This document shows positions 9,819 to 20,120 of a DNA stretch of 64,000 bases, piece by piece. The notes under the pieces were generated by a model, which did not search any database, had not been told where the DNA came from, and saw only the letters and a program-made list of their open reading frames with translations. Position 1 is the stretch's first letter. The number at the start of each line of letters is the position of its first letter. A program made the translations under genes and the position numbers. Origin of the DNA: Paramacrobiotus metropolitanus (lineage: Eukaryota > Tardigrada > Eutardigrada > Parachela > Macrobiotidae); the NCBI RefSeq assembly GCF_019649055.1, contig NW_026570297.1:434001-498000 (forward strand), given 5' to 3'.

Positions 9819-10689
9819 ATGGCAAGTGCAGATCAGACTGCACCACCTCTTGATCTGGACGATCTGCTGCAGCAGACCTTGGCTGACTTCGACAAACCCG
9901 ATCTCCTTCCCAGTGAAAAATCTCTCCACAATCCGTCCGCTCCTGGTGCCTCCCATCCCACGCCATCTGCAAAATCTCCCCACCCCCCCTACTGCGCATC
10001 CACCCCCACTAGCCGATGACGAGGAGAAGTTTTTCCGTGAAACCTCCCAGGAGATCAACGAGATCCTCACCTCCATCGACCAGGAAGATCCCGCGCTAGC
10101 TCAACAACTCCGCACCCTCACCGAGTTCGCCAACAGCGTCCACAAGCCCGACGAGCAGACCGCCATGCACAATTTTACCCAGTTCGCCTCGCTCTTTAAG
10201 GAAACCCTGCAGACCATCAGCACCCACACGGGACTGCAGTCGGACGAACTGGTGGATGATGATCTGACGGATATCATGGAGAATTTGGATAAATTAGCCA
10301 TGGGTAAGGAGAGCGGGGCGGGTGCGACCGAGGGGATTCCCGATGTGGTGCAGTCGATGCTATCGAAATCTGTGATGCTCAGTTCGTTGAAAAAGTGCCA
10401 TGAGGAGTATGCGCCGTGGATTGCGGACAAGCGCGGGACACTGGCGCCGAAGGAGCTGGAACGGTGTGAAGCGCAGTTAACGCAAGTGGGCGCCTTGATT
10501 GCCGAGTATGAAAAAGCCGAGGAGCCGTGTTATGCGCGCATTGTGGAGATGATGGCGCGGTTGCAGGAGTTGGGGGAATTTCCGGAGGAACTGATGGCGA
10601 AAGTTAATACTAAAGCGTTTGTCGGGGGAACGGAGGGGAAACGGGATGAGCGGCCGGAACTGGATGTTCCGGACTGCAGGACCTCGTAA
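9819..10689 (+). CDS. PEX19: Peroxisomal biogenesis factor 19 (PEX19)
   Basis: PEX19 is the cytosolic receptor and chaperone that delivers peroxisomal membrane proteins to PEX3. The N terminus (MASADQ..., then LDDLLQQTLADFDKP) matches the disordered PEX3-binding start of the family. The body (EEKFFRETSQEIN, VQSMLSKSVMLSSLKK, ARIVEMMARLQELGEFPEEL) matches the helical cargo-binding domain, and the protein ends CRTS, a farnesylation-type CaaX box. The N-terminal part and the body are in different frames. A 67 bp intron at 9946-10012 (gtgcct...ccactag) restores the frame exactly and gives 267 residues, close to the human 299. Alternatively an indel in the seven-C run (9983-9989) would explain it. 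The intron's donor is weak but its tract is pyrimidine-rich. The gene lies inside the UGT cluster on the opposite strand, with its start about 330 bp beyond the end of the duplicated UGT flank. Confidence 0.9.
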
Positions 10690-11738
10690 TCTGTTTTTTT
10701 TTATCTTTTTGGTCGTTCATATTGCCAGTTCATAATTACAATTCCAGTTCATTTTTTTGAATTTTTTGTAGTGGTTGCTTTCGCCGTATTACGCTTTGGC
10801 ATTGTGGTGCACGTTGGCTGCTTTATTGTATATCTGCTAGTCAGAATCTCTACGAGTATTGTTGTGTGTATTAACATTATTTACAGTTTACAAGTGCTCG
10901 CTGCATTTACAGTAACTTACATGAGTTACAGACTTACAGTCATAAAATAAACGAATAATATATGTTTTAGCTATTGTATTAAAGGTTTTCCATATTACAG
11001 TATAACTGTTGTCCATACTTCTATTACATATTAGTGATATGACTGATATTACAATTTGTGGATTATTCCGGATAAACAGTTTCAGCAGAAATCTCTTCGC
11101 GCTGACGATGAGAGTTCAGCAGTAACGAGTTTTTTCAAAAGAGATCTTTTGTCGTTCAGCGAGACATCAGTTACCCGGTCACGCGATGTATATACAGTAT
11201 ATACGTCGAGCATGATTGCAATCGTCTGGACTTGGCTCAATTCCACTGTTTACACAATTTATCTGTAGGTACTGACCGTACTGTACATGAAGTGTGATGC
11301 AATGCAATAACTTCCCATTTGCTTTTTGTGTTTGCTTTTCCAGGTATGTACATTATACATATACCTAACTTTTAATACAAGTCTATTGTCGTGTAGGTAT
11401 TCCTATACAAATCATTACTGGTTTTTACGCTACAGACAGATAGAGACTTTGAGCGCCAAAAATGAATACGATCATTATGCGGGTAAGACAGAAGTACCGG
11501 TTTGCTGCCGGGGACGGGTGCTTAGTCTGCTGACAGTGCGGTATTGTCCCATGTCGTGTCGTGAATTTGCGTTGCTTGCAAAATCATTGGAGCTTTGCTT
11601 TTATAATCGCCTAGCGTTCGCACATAAGTGCCCGTAAGCGGCATCGTGCACGTGCCAATCAATGTATCGTTCCTTCATAGATGCACGCTTTTTTTTAAAT
11701 TCACTCATATAATTCATATTTCATTTATTAACCATAGC
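10690..11738. other. PEX19 3' region and intergenic sequence
   Basis: A canonical AATAAA polyadenylation signal lies at 10946-10951, about 260 bp past the PEX19 stop. Beyond it I see only AT-rich sequence and short frames without family resemblance. Confidence 0.5.
10946..10951 (+). terminator. PEX19 poly(A) signal
   Basis: AATAAA hexamer about 260 bp downstream of the PEX19 stop codon, followed by AT-rich sequence. Confidence 0.5.
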
Positions 11739-11948
11739 TTAGTACTGTCCGATAAGATCGATTGATTTTTCATCTTCCGGTGTGATTTCACTCTTTTTTC
11801 GAATATGTTCCACAGCAGCTTTGCAGATGACAAAGGTGACTTTGTGATTACGCGCTGCCAGTTTTCGGGCCAATCCCACCATCGGGATGGTGTGCCCGAA
11901 TCCCGGGATGGAAATCAACAGAAAATGTTTTGTGGTGTTTTGGGCCAT
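11739..11948 (-). pseudogene. UGT copy D: N-terminal 66-residue fragment
   Basis: Starts at a proper ATG and matches the intact UGT through the PGFGHTIPM acceptor loop to the EDEKSID segment. It then leaves the family at IGQY and stops. The retained codons are clean but lack most of the acceptor domain and all of the donor domain. Its 5' flank does not resemble that of copies A and C, so it was copied or translocated without its promoter. A 32 bp tandem duplication (11963-12026) sits directly upstream. Confidence 0.85.
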
Positions 11949-11962
11949 GGTATATTTGCACT

Positions 11963-12026
11963 CTAGCGCTTATATGAAATTCAGAAAATGATACCTAGCG
12001 CTTATATGAAGTTCGGAAAATAGTAC
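11963..12026. repeat. Tandem 32 bp repeat, two copies
   Basis: ctagcgcttatatgaa... at 11963-11994 is repeated at 11995-12026 with four substitutions, just upstream of the truncated UGT copy D. Confidence 0.8.
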
Positions 12027-12912
12027 CGGTGCTGCTAGCGGTCTGACTGCTAACTCTTGAGAAATCACACTGGCAAGATCTGGAGCAACGTTACTGCTGA
12101 TATACAAATATAAAGGAGAATTAAAGTCAGAGTTCGGCATCGCCGACACGTGCACTGATAAGATAAGCACTGTAATTGTTTGGAAATGCTAATTAATCAA
12201 AATAATACGATCGCATGCTGTAATAGATATGGATTACTAACTGGTCGGCGTTAAAACCGCTGCCATATCTTTCTCGCATTCATTATACTCGCAGTTACAG
12301 TAGATCGAATCATGAGCCAATAATCTGTCTAGTGCATTTCTCGATTAGAATTGTTTGAAGTAGGCCCTGGTTCTGCAGAGTGGGTATCAAATTAATTAAT
12401 TGGAAAGGGTTTCTACTAATCTGCTATGTGTACAAGCACAGTACGAGTACTGTAGCCGGGCAATTATTTTAATAGTTTTGTACACAGGAAAGTATTATAC
12501 TCGTACGTGTAACACGTATTCTGTATCAGGTGTTTCTGTTCTGTATTCTGTTGTTCCAGAATCGTTTACAGTAGAAAGTATAGTTACACAATTCATAAAA
12601 GTTGAAGTTCAGTCTTACGTATACGACATTGATGATGGGCGATGAATGTTAATTAGCAATCCTCTGTAAAGTAGTTTCACAACCTTTTTTTAACTAATCG
12701 TACTTCATGAACTTCGCGCAACGTACGGTTATATTAATTATGTACTGACAGATCGTTAACATCGAGAATTAAGTAACAGCAACGCGATGCAAACATAGAA
12801 AGAAGGAAAATTAGTATTGTAAATGCACTTGTCGGCATAACTAGCCCCTATAAGCCACAACACAAAACTAACATCGCCGAAATTAAGTTCAGCAAGAGTT
12901 GACACAGACTTA
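12027..12912. other. Intergenic; right part is duplicated UGT 3' flank
   Basis: About 12640-12912 aligns with the sequence just downstream of the intact UGT (about 5500-5805): shared blocks include ttaacatcgagaat / ataacatcgagaat, tataagccacaac and gagttgacacagactta. The remainder (12027-12640) shows no gene or repeat I can name. Confidence 0.55.
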
Positions 12913-13362
12913 TTACACCACGGCATCAATAAAGTCTTGCAGTTCACGGTTAGAACTTCCACCCGGTGCGACGGCCTCTCGAATCTTGTCCTTCCATTTC
13001 AGCGCCGACTTCCGTGCCGCATCACTCTCATATCCAACGCGCCGGACAGCTGCGGCAATTTTATCGCTGGTGATGTTCTTTTTCTCTTCATCATTAATTA
13101 TCAGCGTGCTCGCGGCGAAGCAATGACTCTCCCAAACCTATCTCTTCAATCCACAATGCATTCTCCAGTTGATCCCCGAAAATCGGCCAAGCGACAATAG
13201 GCTTGCCGTAGAACATGCTCTCAATAACGCCGTTCCATCCGCAGTGGCTGACGAAAACCGCTGTCGCTCGATGGGCCAAAATTAGCTTTTGCGGGGCCCA
13301 ATGCAAAAACAGTCCTGGTGCTTCCGGATTATCCAAGTGTGTATCAATGCCGACGCGTACAT
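12913..13362 (-). pseudogene. UGT copy E: C-terminal third, 5' truncated and frameshifted
   Basis: This copy begins in mid-gene with [16 protein letters not shown] and contains the whole donor-binding box ([28 protein letters not shown]). Compared with the intact gene the Ser after HCGWN is Gly. A 4 bp insertion after the EHADN codons creates stop codons and a frameshift. The remaining C-terminal codons (DEEKKNITSDKIAAAVRR ... to the TAA at 12913) are otherwise intact in the shifted frame. The 5' break corresponds exactly to the 3' break of copy A. The 3' flank is homologous to that of the intact gene. Confidence 0.88.
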
Positions 13363-13533
13363 AGCACTGTGCAGTACATTGTATGTAGTAGACTACAAGA
13401 CGATCCGCAGTTAACGTATCGTTTACTATCTTTAATTCAAATTTTCAAACTAGCGTTAATGGAAACATCTTAACGTAATCCGTTTGTGAACATAAAACTG
13501 AGATGACTCCCGGCAGAATTTCAGTTTACATTC

Positions 13534-16500
13534 TTAATTTTTGTCCATTTCCCAGATGAGCGTGATGTACGTCAAAGTGACCCCACATACCTGAATAACA
13601 CCCAGCCTTGTCAACTTGCTGTCTTGACTGTATGCTCACATCAAGTAACGGAAAAACAAGAAACTTCAATAGTGCTACATTTTAAATTAATGACACTCAC
13701 CGTGGCGACAAATTCTTTGTTTAATGGACAGAGCCCATAAAGTGTAAATGTGCCCTTTACCGTGATCAAGCGACTGTTGACTGCCTGTAAATAGCCAAGG
13801 TAGATGTTGCAACAACGGTCAGAGGATTTCCTAGTGTACAGCTCCGTTAAAATCGTTGTTTGAGCGCTCAGTACATCGGCCTAAAACAATATAAATTATA
13901 AATTAAATACCAACACATAGCATTTTTAACTTAAGTGAAGCCTACAGGTTTGTGGATCGGCCAAGCAAAAGGTCTTCAAATACTTGCTACGAAACTGGGA
14001 ATTATGGCAAAATTTAAACCTGGCAAAATTTAGCATCGTTATGTACAAATATTGTGTCCACTGTATACAGCAACTACATTTAAAGAATTCGGCTGTTCGC
14101 AAGACGAATACGTGGCACGTTGATAAATTACTATCGTGCGACTAGATTATATAACTTTGACGTTTTTTGCATTCCGGCCGTTTTTGCAGATATGGAGTAG
14201 GCTGAGTAGCATACCGGACAGAGATACGGAATTCTCCTCGTTGTTCCACATGGTAAAACCTTTTCAAACAGTGATTGCCTGATGATATTTACTTTTATGC
14301 ATTTTTGTACATGGATCATTAATATTATCAAGTATTCTGATGTGGAACAACGTATCGAATACCGTATGTATCTCTGGCGTCCGCTACGCTAATCCATATT
14401 GCGAAAAAGTCTGGAATGCGAAACACGTCGAAGTATTGGTGTTTTAGGAAGGTCATCATTTGACAGTGTTTTCGGGACTCGGCGAACAATAACCCTAAAA
14501 TGTCAAGGGTTATTGTTCGCCGAGTCCCGAAAACACTGTCAAATGATGACCTTCTAAATGAAATAAAGGCCAAAAACATCCTTCCACCCAACTCAGAAAT
14601 TAAAATTGTCATCCGTTTAACCAGTCGGCGCGAAGAAGTTTCCACATGTGCAGTTGTTTTGGAAGTCAGTCAGGCTGTTCGCAATATGTTGACTGACCAC
14701 CGCTTTTTAATGATTCAGTGGTCACGTTGTCCCGTAGAGGATCATGTATACATCCCACAGTGTTCCACGTGTTGCGTTTATGGCCACACTTCGACGAAGT
14801 GTGACAAATCACCCCGCTGTGCTTACTGCGCTAAAGGCCATTTGTCTACAGACTGTACGGAAAATGATGATTTTGTATTTGTGTGCCCGCTTTGCAGTGA
14901 CAGCAATGTTTACATGCCGGCCAACTACCATTCAGCATACGATCGCCCATACTGTACTGTTTTCAAAAATTCGCGGTATTTTTACAACCAAAACGTTCCA
15001 AAAAACCGGTAGACGACGTTGAAATTTTGGAAACTAACTTAACTGAGAAAACCGCTGTTTTTAATAATAAGATTTTGTCAGATCCGGTTAACCAACAGAC
15101 TGTGTCTCTTCGACAGCCGAAACATCCGGCTCCTGTTGAAAATATCCGTGTGCGATGCTGTAATGTTAGAAGCGTAAAAAGCAAACGCGAAGAAGTTAAA
15201 TTGTTCTCTTCAGTCAGTGATGTGACCGTTCTTACGGAGACATACGACAGGCCTTTCATGACAGATTCCGATTTCGCTGACCTAGATAATTTCAACGTAT
15301 TTCGAAAAGCCAGGTCTGATGGTCGTGGCGGTGTGGCTATTGTCATTCGTAACACATTACGCGCGATTTCCAGGCCTGAGCTGGAAACTCCCTTACTTGA
15401 GATTCTTTGTGTACAGTCTCTGTCTCTTGATCGAATTTTTATTGCATTTTACGCACCACCCGATAAAAGTATTCATGCAATCCCTACGCTAATTGAACAT
15501 CTGCGTTCTCGTTTCTCCCCTCATTTGTTAACAAAATGCATAATCATGGGAGATTTCAATCGGCCTGACATAAACTGGTCAGATAAAACTGCAATTAAGC
15601 CAGCAAGCCGTGAGTTGCTACACGCCGTTGAAGAATTTGGGTTAAGACAGATAATTGATTTTCCTACGAGAGAAATGAACTGCCTCGATCTGTGTTTGTT
15701 AAGCGCAAATTCACTTTTTGAACCGGCAGTTCCAATCTGTCCGCCTTCTACTAAAAATGATCACATCGTTTTGAATTTTCTTTAAAATTAAAGAAATATC
15801 GCAGAAAATTTCGGATAAAAAAGCGGTGGAAAATTGAAAAAAGTAAAGTTGACCAGTTCCTAGCTGCGCTGAACGCTGTAGATTGGGTTAATCTGCTTGG
15901 CTGCCTAAACGCTAACAAACGTGCGGATAAATTTGAAGATGTTTTTCTCGAAACAGCGAAAACTTTTTTCGTTTATGAAAATGTTAAATTGCGTAAAGGA
16001 TCGGTACAATATCCCAAAAATATCAAGAAGATAATCAATTCTCGAGATCGTGCTTTCCGTTTGTACCGGCAATTTAGATCAAGTTATTTTAAATTTAAAT
16101 GGAAAAATATTTCAAAAAAATGTGACACCCTTGTGCGGAAGTTTGGAAAACAAAAGCTTTCAAATATATCCACAGCTTTTCGAAATAATCCATCGAAGTT
16201 CTGGCGGTATATGAAATCAACCAATGATCGAATCGGCATGCCACCCTTCAAGGTGGCCGATGGCACATCCGTAACTACCGATCGTGAGAAAGCAGCCGTA
16301 CTTAACACAGTGTATCGTAACTCTCAGTCTATGTGTAATGGCCACTGTGCTGGCAGCAGCCTTGATCTGACCTGTGACAACAATGATAATTGGGAAATTT
16401 CTGAATTATTAATTTTTGAACAGCTTGCAAAAATATCCGTTACAACATCGAGCGGTAAATTTGAAATAACTAATAAACTTTTAAAAATTGCTGCTTTGTC

Positions 16501-19500
16501 TATCACTAAGCCGCTTAAATTAATTTTTAATGCCGCTATCAATGAAGGGGTATTTCCATCGAGATGGAAGCATTCTTTTATAACTCCGATACCAAAAATC
16601 TCAGCAGATCACAGATTGCCCGACAGTTATCGACCAGTTTCAATGCTAAATCCTGTATCCAAAATTTTTGAACGTTGTCTTGATCAGTTGATTCGTGAAC
16701 ACTTGAGCAGAAACCATATGCTTTTCGATCACCAATTCGCTTACCGGCACAAAAGGTCAACCGAACTACAGCTTTTTCTTTTCGTAAAATTTGTGAATGA
16801 TTTTATCAGTAACGGCACTGCTGTAGACGCCGTGTTTTTGGACTGCTCAAAGGCTTTTGTTAAGCTGTCTCATGAATCCATTATCGATGCGTTAATTCAG
16901 ATGTATCTTCCCAGTCAAATCGTGCATTTGATTTCTGATTATTTAAAAAATCGAACGCAACGTGTGACAGTCGAAAATGAAATTTCGGATCCGCTACCGG
17001 TAAACAGTGGTGTACCTCAAGGTTCTGTACTGGGCCCTTTGTTGTTTATTTGCGTATTGAATTTCATCCTTTTTGCACTAAAAAACGGAAGCGCCGCTTT
17101 CGTTTTTGCTGATGATATTGTTGTGTTTCGTCCGGTTACAACCACAGCGGACACCCAGTTACTGCAGGAAGACCTAGCGCATCTTGGTGAATGGCTTATT
17201 AACAAACAGCTCATCCTTAACGCGGCAAAGTCCGTCCACGTTCGTTTCTCAAAAAAGAAATCTCCTGATTCTTCATGTCAGTACAGTATTAACAATGTTC
17301 CTGTACCAAAGTCTGATTACGTAAAGCACTTGGGAATATTTGTTGATCGAAAACTGAACTTCAAAATCAACAGCGAAAATGTAGCAAAAAAATGCAACAA
17401 AAGAGTCAACTACATTAACCACGTTTTTCGCTACACTGACTACGGTGCCCGCATACGGCTCTTTGAAGCACTTGTCCTTTCAGTTATCGATTACTGCTGC
17501 GTCATCATGAAGCCGTCACTAAAACAGTCGAAAAATGCCATCGAAAGTTGTCAGAGAAGGTTTTCTAAAACTTTGCGACTCGGAAACGATGTCTTGAATT
17601 ACGAAAAACGTCTAAAAGAACTTGAATGGGACGATCTGATTACGCGCAGTCTGAAAAAAGCACTGCTGTTTATGTACAAATTAGTGTTTCGGGTTGTTCC
17701 GATGGGTGATCTAATTGTATCTCCCTGAAATTCTGTGCTGCTGTGCTTGAGTCTGTTGCAGGAAATACCAGAATATCAGAACGCCTCCTGAATCACCCGT
17801 GCCCGATTGAGCCGTCCCCAACAACCGTTTGTGGAATAACAGTGACCACTGCCCATGACTCGTACCTCAACAGCCTTGTGTCCGTCTGGAATGAACTTCC
17901 CCTGATGCCCAACGCCTACGTCACGTTGAATACCTTTTCCGAAGCTTTAAAGACAGTAAACTGGAACGATTTACCATCAGCTAAAGCTTTCAGAACAAGT
18001 GACTAGCATAATTACGTCTATTCTTTGGTGTTCAATGATAAAGAAGTAAATTTTAATTAGTGAAGTATCACGGTTGCGACTCAGTTGAAACTGTACAAAA
18101 GGCGATTACGTGCGTAAGAGTCCTTGCTTTCCCTTTTTCCCACGATTTCTTTTTGAAAACATTTTGAAAATTCGTAATTGTCAATGTGGGTTTTGGTTTT
18201 ATGCATCGACCCCAGCGCGATCGTCTCCCTTCCTTTTTCCACGATAACACCAACTGATCGCAACCTTTGAGACTCTCTGTACTGCCTTTTCAAGTGTTTT
18301 GCTGTTTATTATAAAACAGTGTGTGTTGTTGTCATCGTAATCACTTCATGTTTTCGTGTTTCACTTCATGATGCTGTTGTAATGTTTGGTGTGTTTTTCC
18401 TTCCGCTGTCTCGCTGTCTGAAGCTTAGAGGGGGCACTCGCTCCGTGCAAGGACAATAAACTTCCATTATTATTTATTGATGTACCTGTTCTCGAACCCG
18501 AATAGCGCAGAACAAACGCATGACCAACAGTACCGAGCCTAAGCAGACGCTGCGAATAAATTTATCCGGAGTAAACTCTTCAGAAAATAATCCCTGATTG
18601 GTGGCTCCTTTAATAATTCCAACACCCGTAATAACAACATACATGTCCGACACAAACAACCACAACAGCATCGGCCCAAAGATATCGTCCAAATCGTGTA
18701 TACGCAGGGTGAGATTTAGATGATGAGAAAACATGCAAACCAGTTGCTCACGAACACTGCGATCGAGCGAGCCTGTAAACCTCTCCACCACGTGATGCAT
18801 ATGCTGGTTAATAATGCGGAAGCCAACACAGATGGGGATTGTCATCAGCAAGAAAAGTATCTGAATGCCGAACAAGGTCAGGGCCGTCGGTGCAGACGAT
18901 AAATCATCCAAGCATCCCGAAAAATACATAACGTTATATAATGTCACAGCATGAGTGTACCGATCGTCCATAGGTCCATAGGCGATGTCCTCCGCCCATT
19001 CTCCAATGTCATCCAGGGTCACATTCTTTGGTAGTGTGATATTAAGAGACACGGACTGTACAGCGGCGAGTATGGCGGCCGAGGTGACCTTAACCGCCAT
19101 AGGCGAAGCGATTAAGGCGATCCAACTTCCGGACATAAACAAAACGACGAGAAATGACGTAACGGTTAGTATTTTATAGAAAACATCCCCGCGCTGAATT
19201 AGCCATCCAGTTTCTAAAGGTGACGGCATCAAGTCCGATATTATGCCGTTCACGTCACCTTCGAGGTCGAGCATGACCTTTGGTAATTTATAACTTTTAG
19301 CGAGAAAAAAGATGGCAATTAAGAGTGCTATACCGTTCCACTGTAGCATAAAAGCTTTTAGCAGTAACTCAGTCATTTTGTCATTACGATCGTACGACTG
19401 GTAAAACAAATAAGCAAAAAGGCCTGCATTCCCAATAAGGCACAGCATAATCCCTGTTGACCATACGCGCAGCAATATTGATACCCCGCGACGAACGTAA

Positions 19501-19646
19501 TAAAAAGTCCTTGCATTGCGTTTGTCAGTTGGGGATCGATTAAGTAGAAGTTTAACATAACTAGGGAATATGCCCATTAGAGCAAAGACAAACAAAAACA
19601 CCTTTAACAACGACAAAGTGATTGTAGGTGTAGTCTTGGCATGCAT
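13534..19646 (-). CDS. Gustatory-receptor-like seven-transmembrane protein (GR1)
   Basis: Three exons in phase 0: 18486-19646, 13701-13880 and 13534-13590, giving 465 residues. Exon 1 (387 codons) holds six hydrophobic segments, a second extracellular loop with NIT and NVT glycosylation sequons, and the family-typical LTLRIHDLDDIFGPMLL stretch before segment 6. Exon 2 adds the intracellular TVKGTFTLYGLCPLN region, and exon 3 the last membrane helix with TY at the position of the receptor family's TYhhhhhQF signature, here TYITLIWEM. These proteins are ligand-gated cation channels for tastants in insects; the ligand here is unknown. Intron 1 is 4.6 kb because a LINE sits in it in antisense; intron 2 is 110 bp. 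The partner gene at 20121-22011 has the same exon plan and supports the splice calls. Exon 1 alone reads through its donor to a stop six codons later, so it should not be mistaken for the whole gene. Confidence 0.82.
14500..15012 (+). pseudogene. LINE ORF1 (zinc-knuckle nucleic-acid-binding protein), 5' truncated
   Basis: About 170 residues. Two CCHC-type knuckles are visible, CSTCCVYGHTSTKC and CAYCAKGHLSTDC, with a further cysteine pair near the C terminus (CPLCSD). In this retrotransposon class ORF1 coats the RNA. The N terminus is replaced by the hairpin junction, so the normal start and any N-terminal domain are missing; the ATG at 14500 lies in the hairpin loop and is probably fortuitous. 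It stops 15 bp before the next in-frame ORF2 codon reported. Confidence 0.8.
15027..18006 (+). pseudogene. LINE ORF2: endonuclease and reverse transcriptase, frameshifted
   Basis: 15027-15785 encodes the endonuclease (VRCCNVRSVKSK, LTETYD, IIMGDFNRPDINW, KNDHIVLNF). A one-base loss in a T run near 15775 shifts the frame, and the reading continues through KLKKYRRKFR into the reverse transcriptase (about 15785-17728). That part has PIPKISADHRLPDSYRPVSM, NSGVPQGSVLGPLLF and the catalytic FADD. A second shift near 17710 leads to the C-terminal part (17743-18006) with YLNSLVSVWNELP. All catalytic motifs survive, so decay is recent. Confidence 0.87.
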
Positions 19647-20120
19647 GGTGAAATGGTGCGAGACTGCGAGTAGTCATCGCATTTCTGCCTAAAGGTCTCT
19701 GCTGAGCCGGTGAAAGTATACGGCTGCGAATCGATTCACGAATTTTTACACTGAGCGCATGTTCTCGTTTTCTATATGAGCGCAAGCTAATCCACAAGGT
19801 ATGCTATTTAAGACACATCTTAATATATCAACTTCGTCGTATCCATGCAGCAAATAGTATTCGGTTATCTGGAGACCACGAAAATGTAAACAAAATTTCT
19901 GACATCAAACTAAGGATACGAGTGCAATAAAAGCAACAATAAAAGGCTACGGCTACGAGTACCAACAATTTACGGAAAGCACATGTGTACGGTCATTGCA
20001 TCGATTTGCGAAGTTTTACAGTGCATCATAGATCTGGGAATTCAGGCAAACGGATTCATGGAATATCCTTCGGGAATAGTGGTTCTCGATAGTCACATAG
20101 TGGTATCGTAAGGTTGGGTA
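19647..20120. other. Intergenic spacer between the two receptor genes
   Basis: About 470 bp separating the start of GR1 from the last exon of GR2. It must hold the GR1 promoter and the GR2 3' UTR. No further coding signal seen. Confidence 0.5.

Larger units (their letters stand above)
14446..18478 (+). mobile_element. Non-LTR retrotransposon (LINE), 5' rearranged, two-ORF type
   Basis: Contains a CCHC zinc-knuckle ORF1, an apurinic-like endonuclease plus reverse transcriptase ORF2 and a 3' UTR of about 460 bp ending cactcgctccgtgcaagg...aataaacttcc and then a short (att)n tail at about 18466-18478. This tail and the C-terminal VWNELP motif are typical of CR1/L2/Jockey-like elements. At the 5' end about 55 bp of ORF1 are present as an inverted duplicate (14446-14503 versus 14512-14567), as in twin-priming or foldback 5' inversions. 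It lies inside intron 1 of GR1 in the antisense direction. At least two frameshifts in ORF2 make it inactive. Confidence 0.88.

Noticed and set aside
14328-14645. Minus-strand frame across the LINE start
   Set aside because: It reads through the inverted duplicate and the antisense of ORF1; not a gene.
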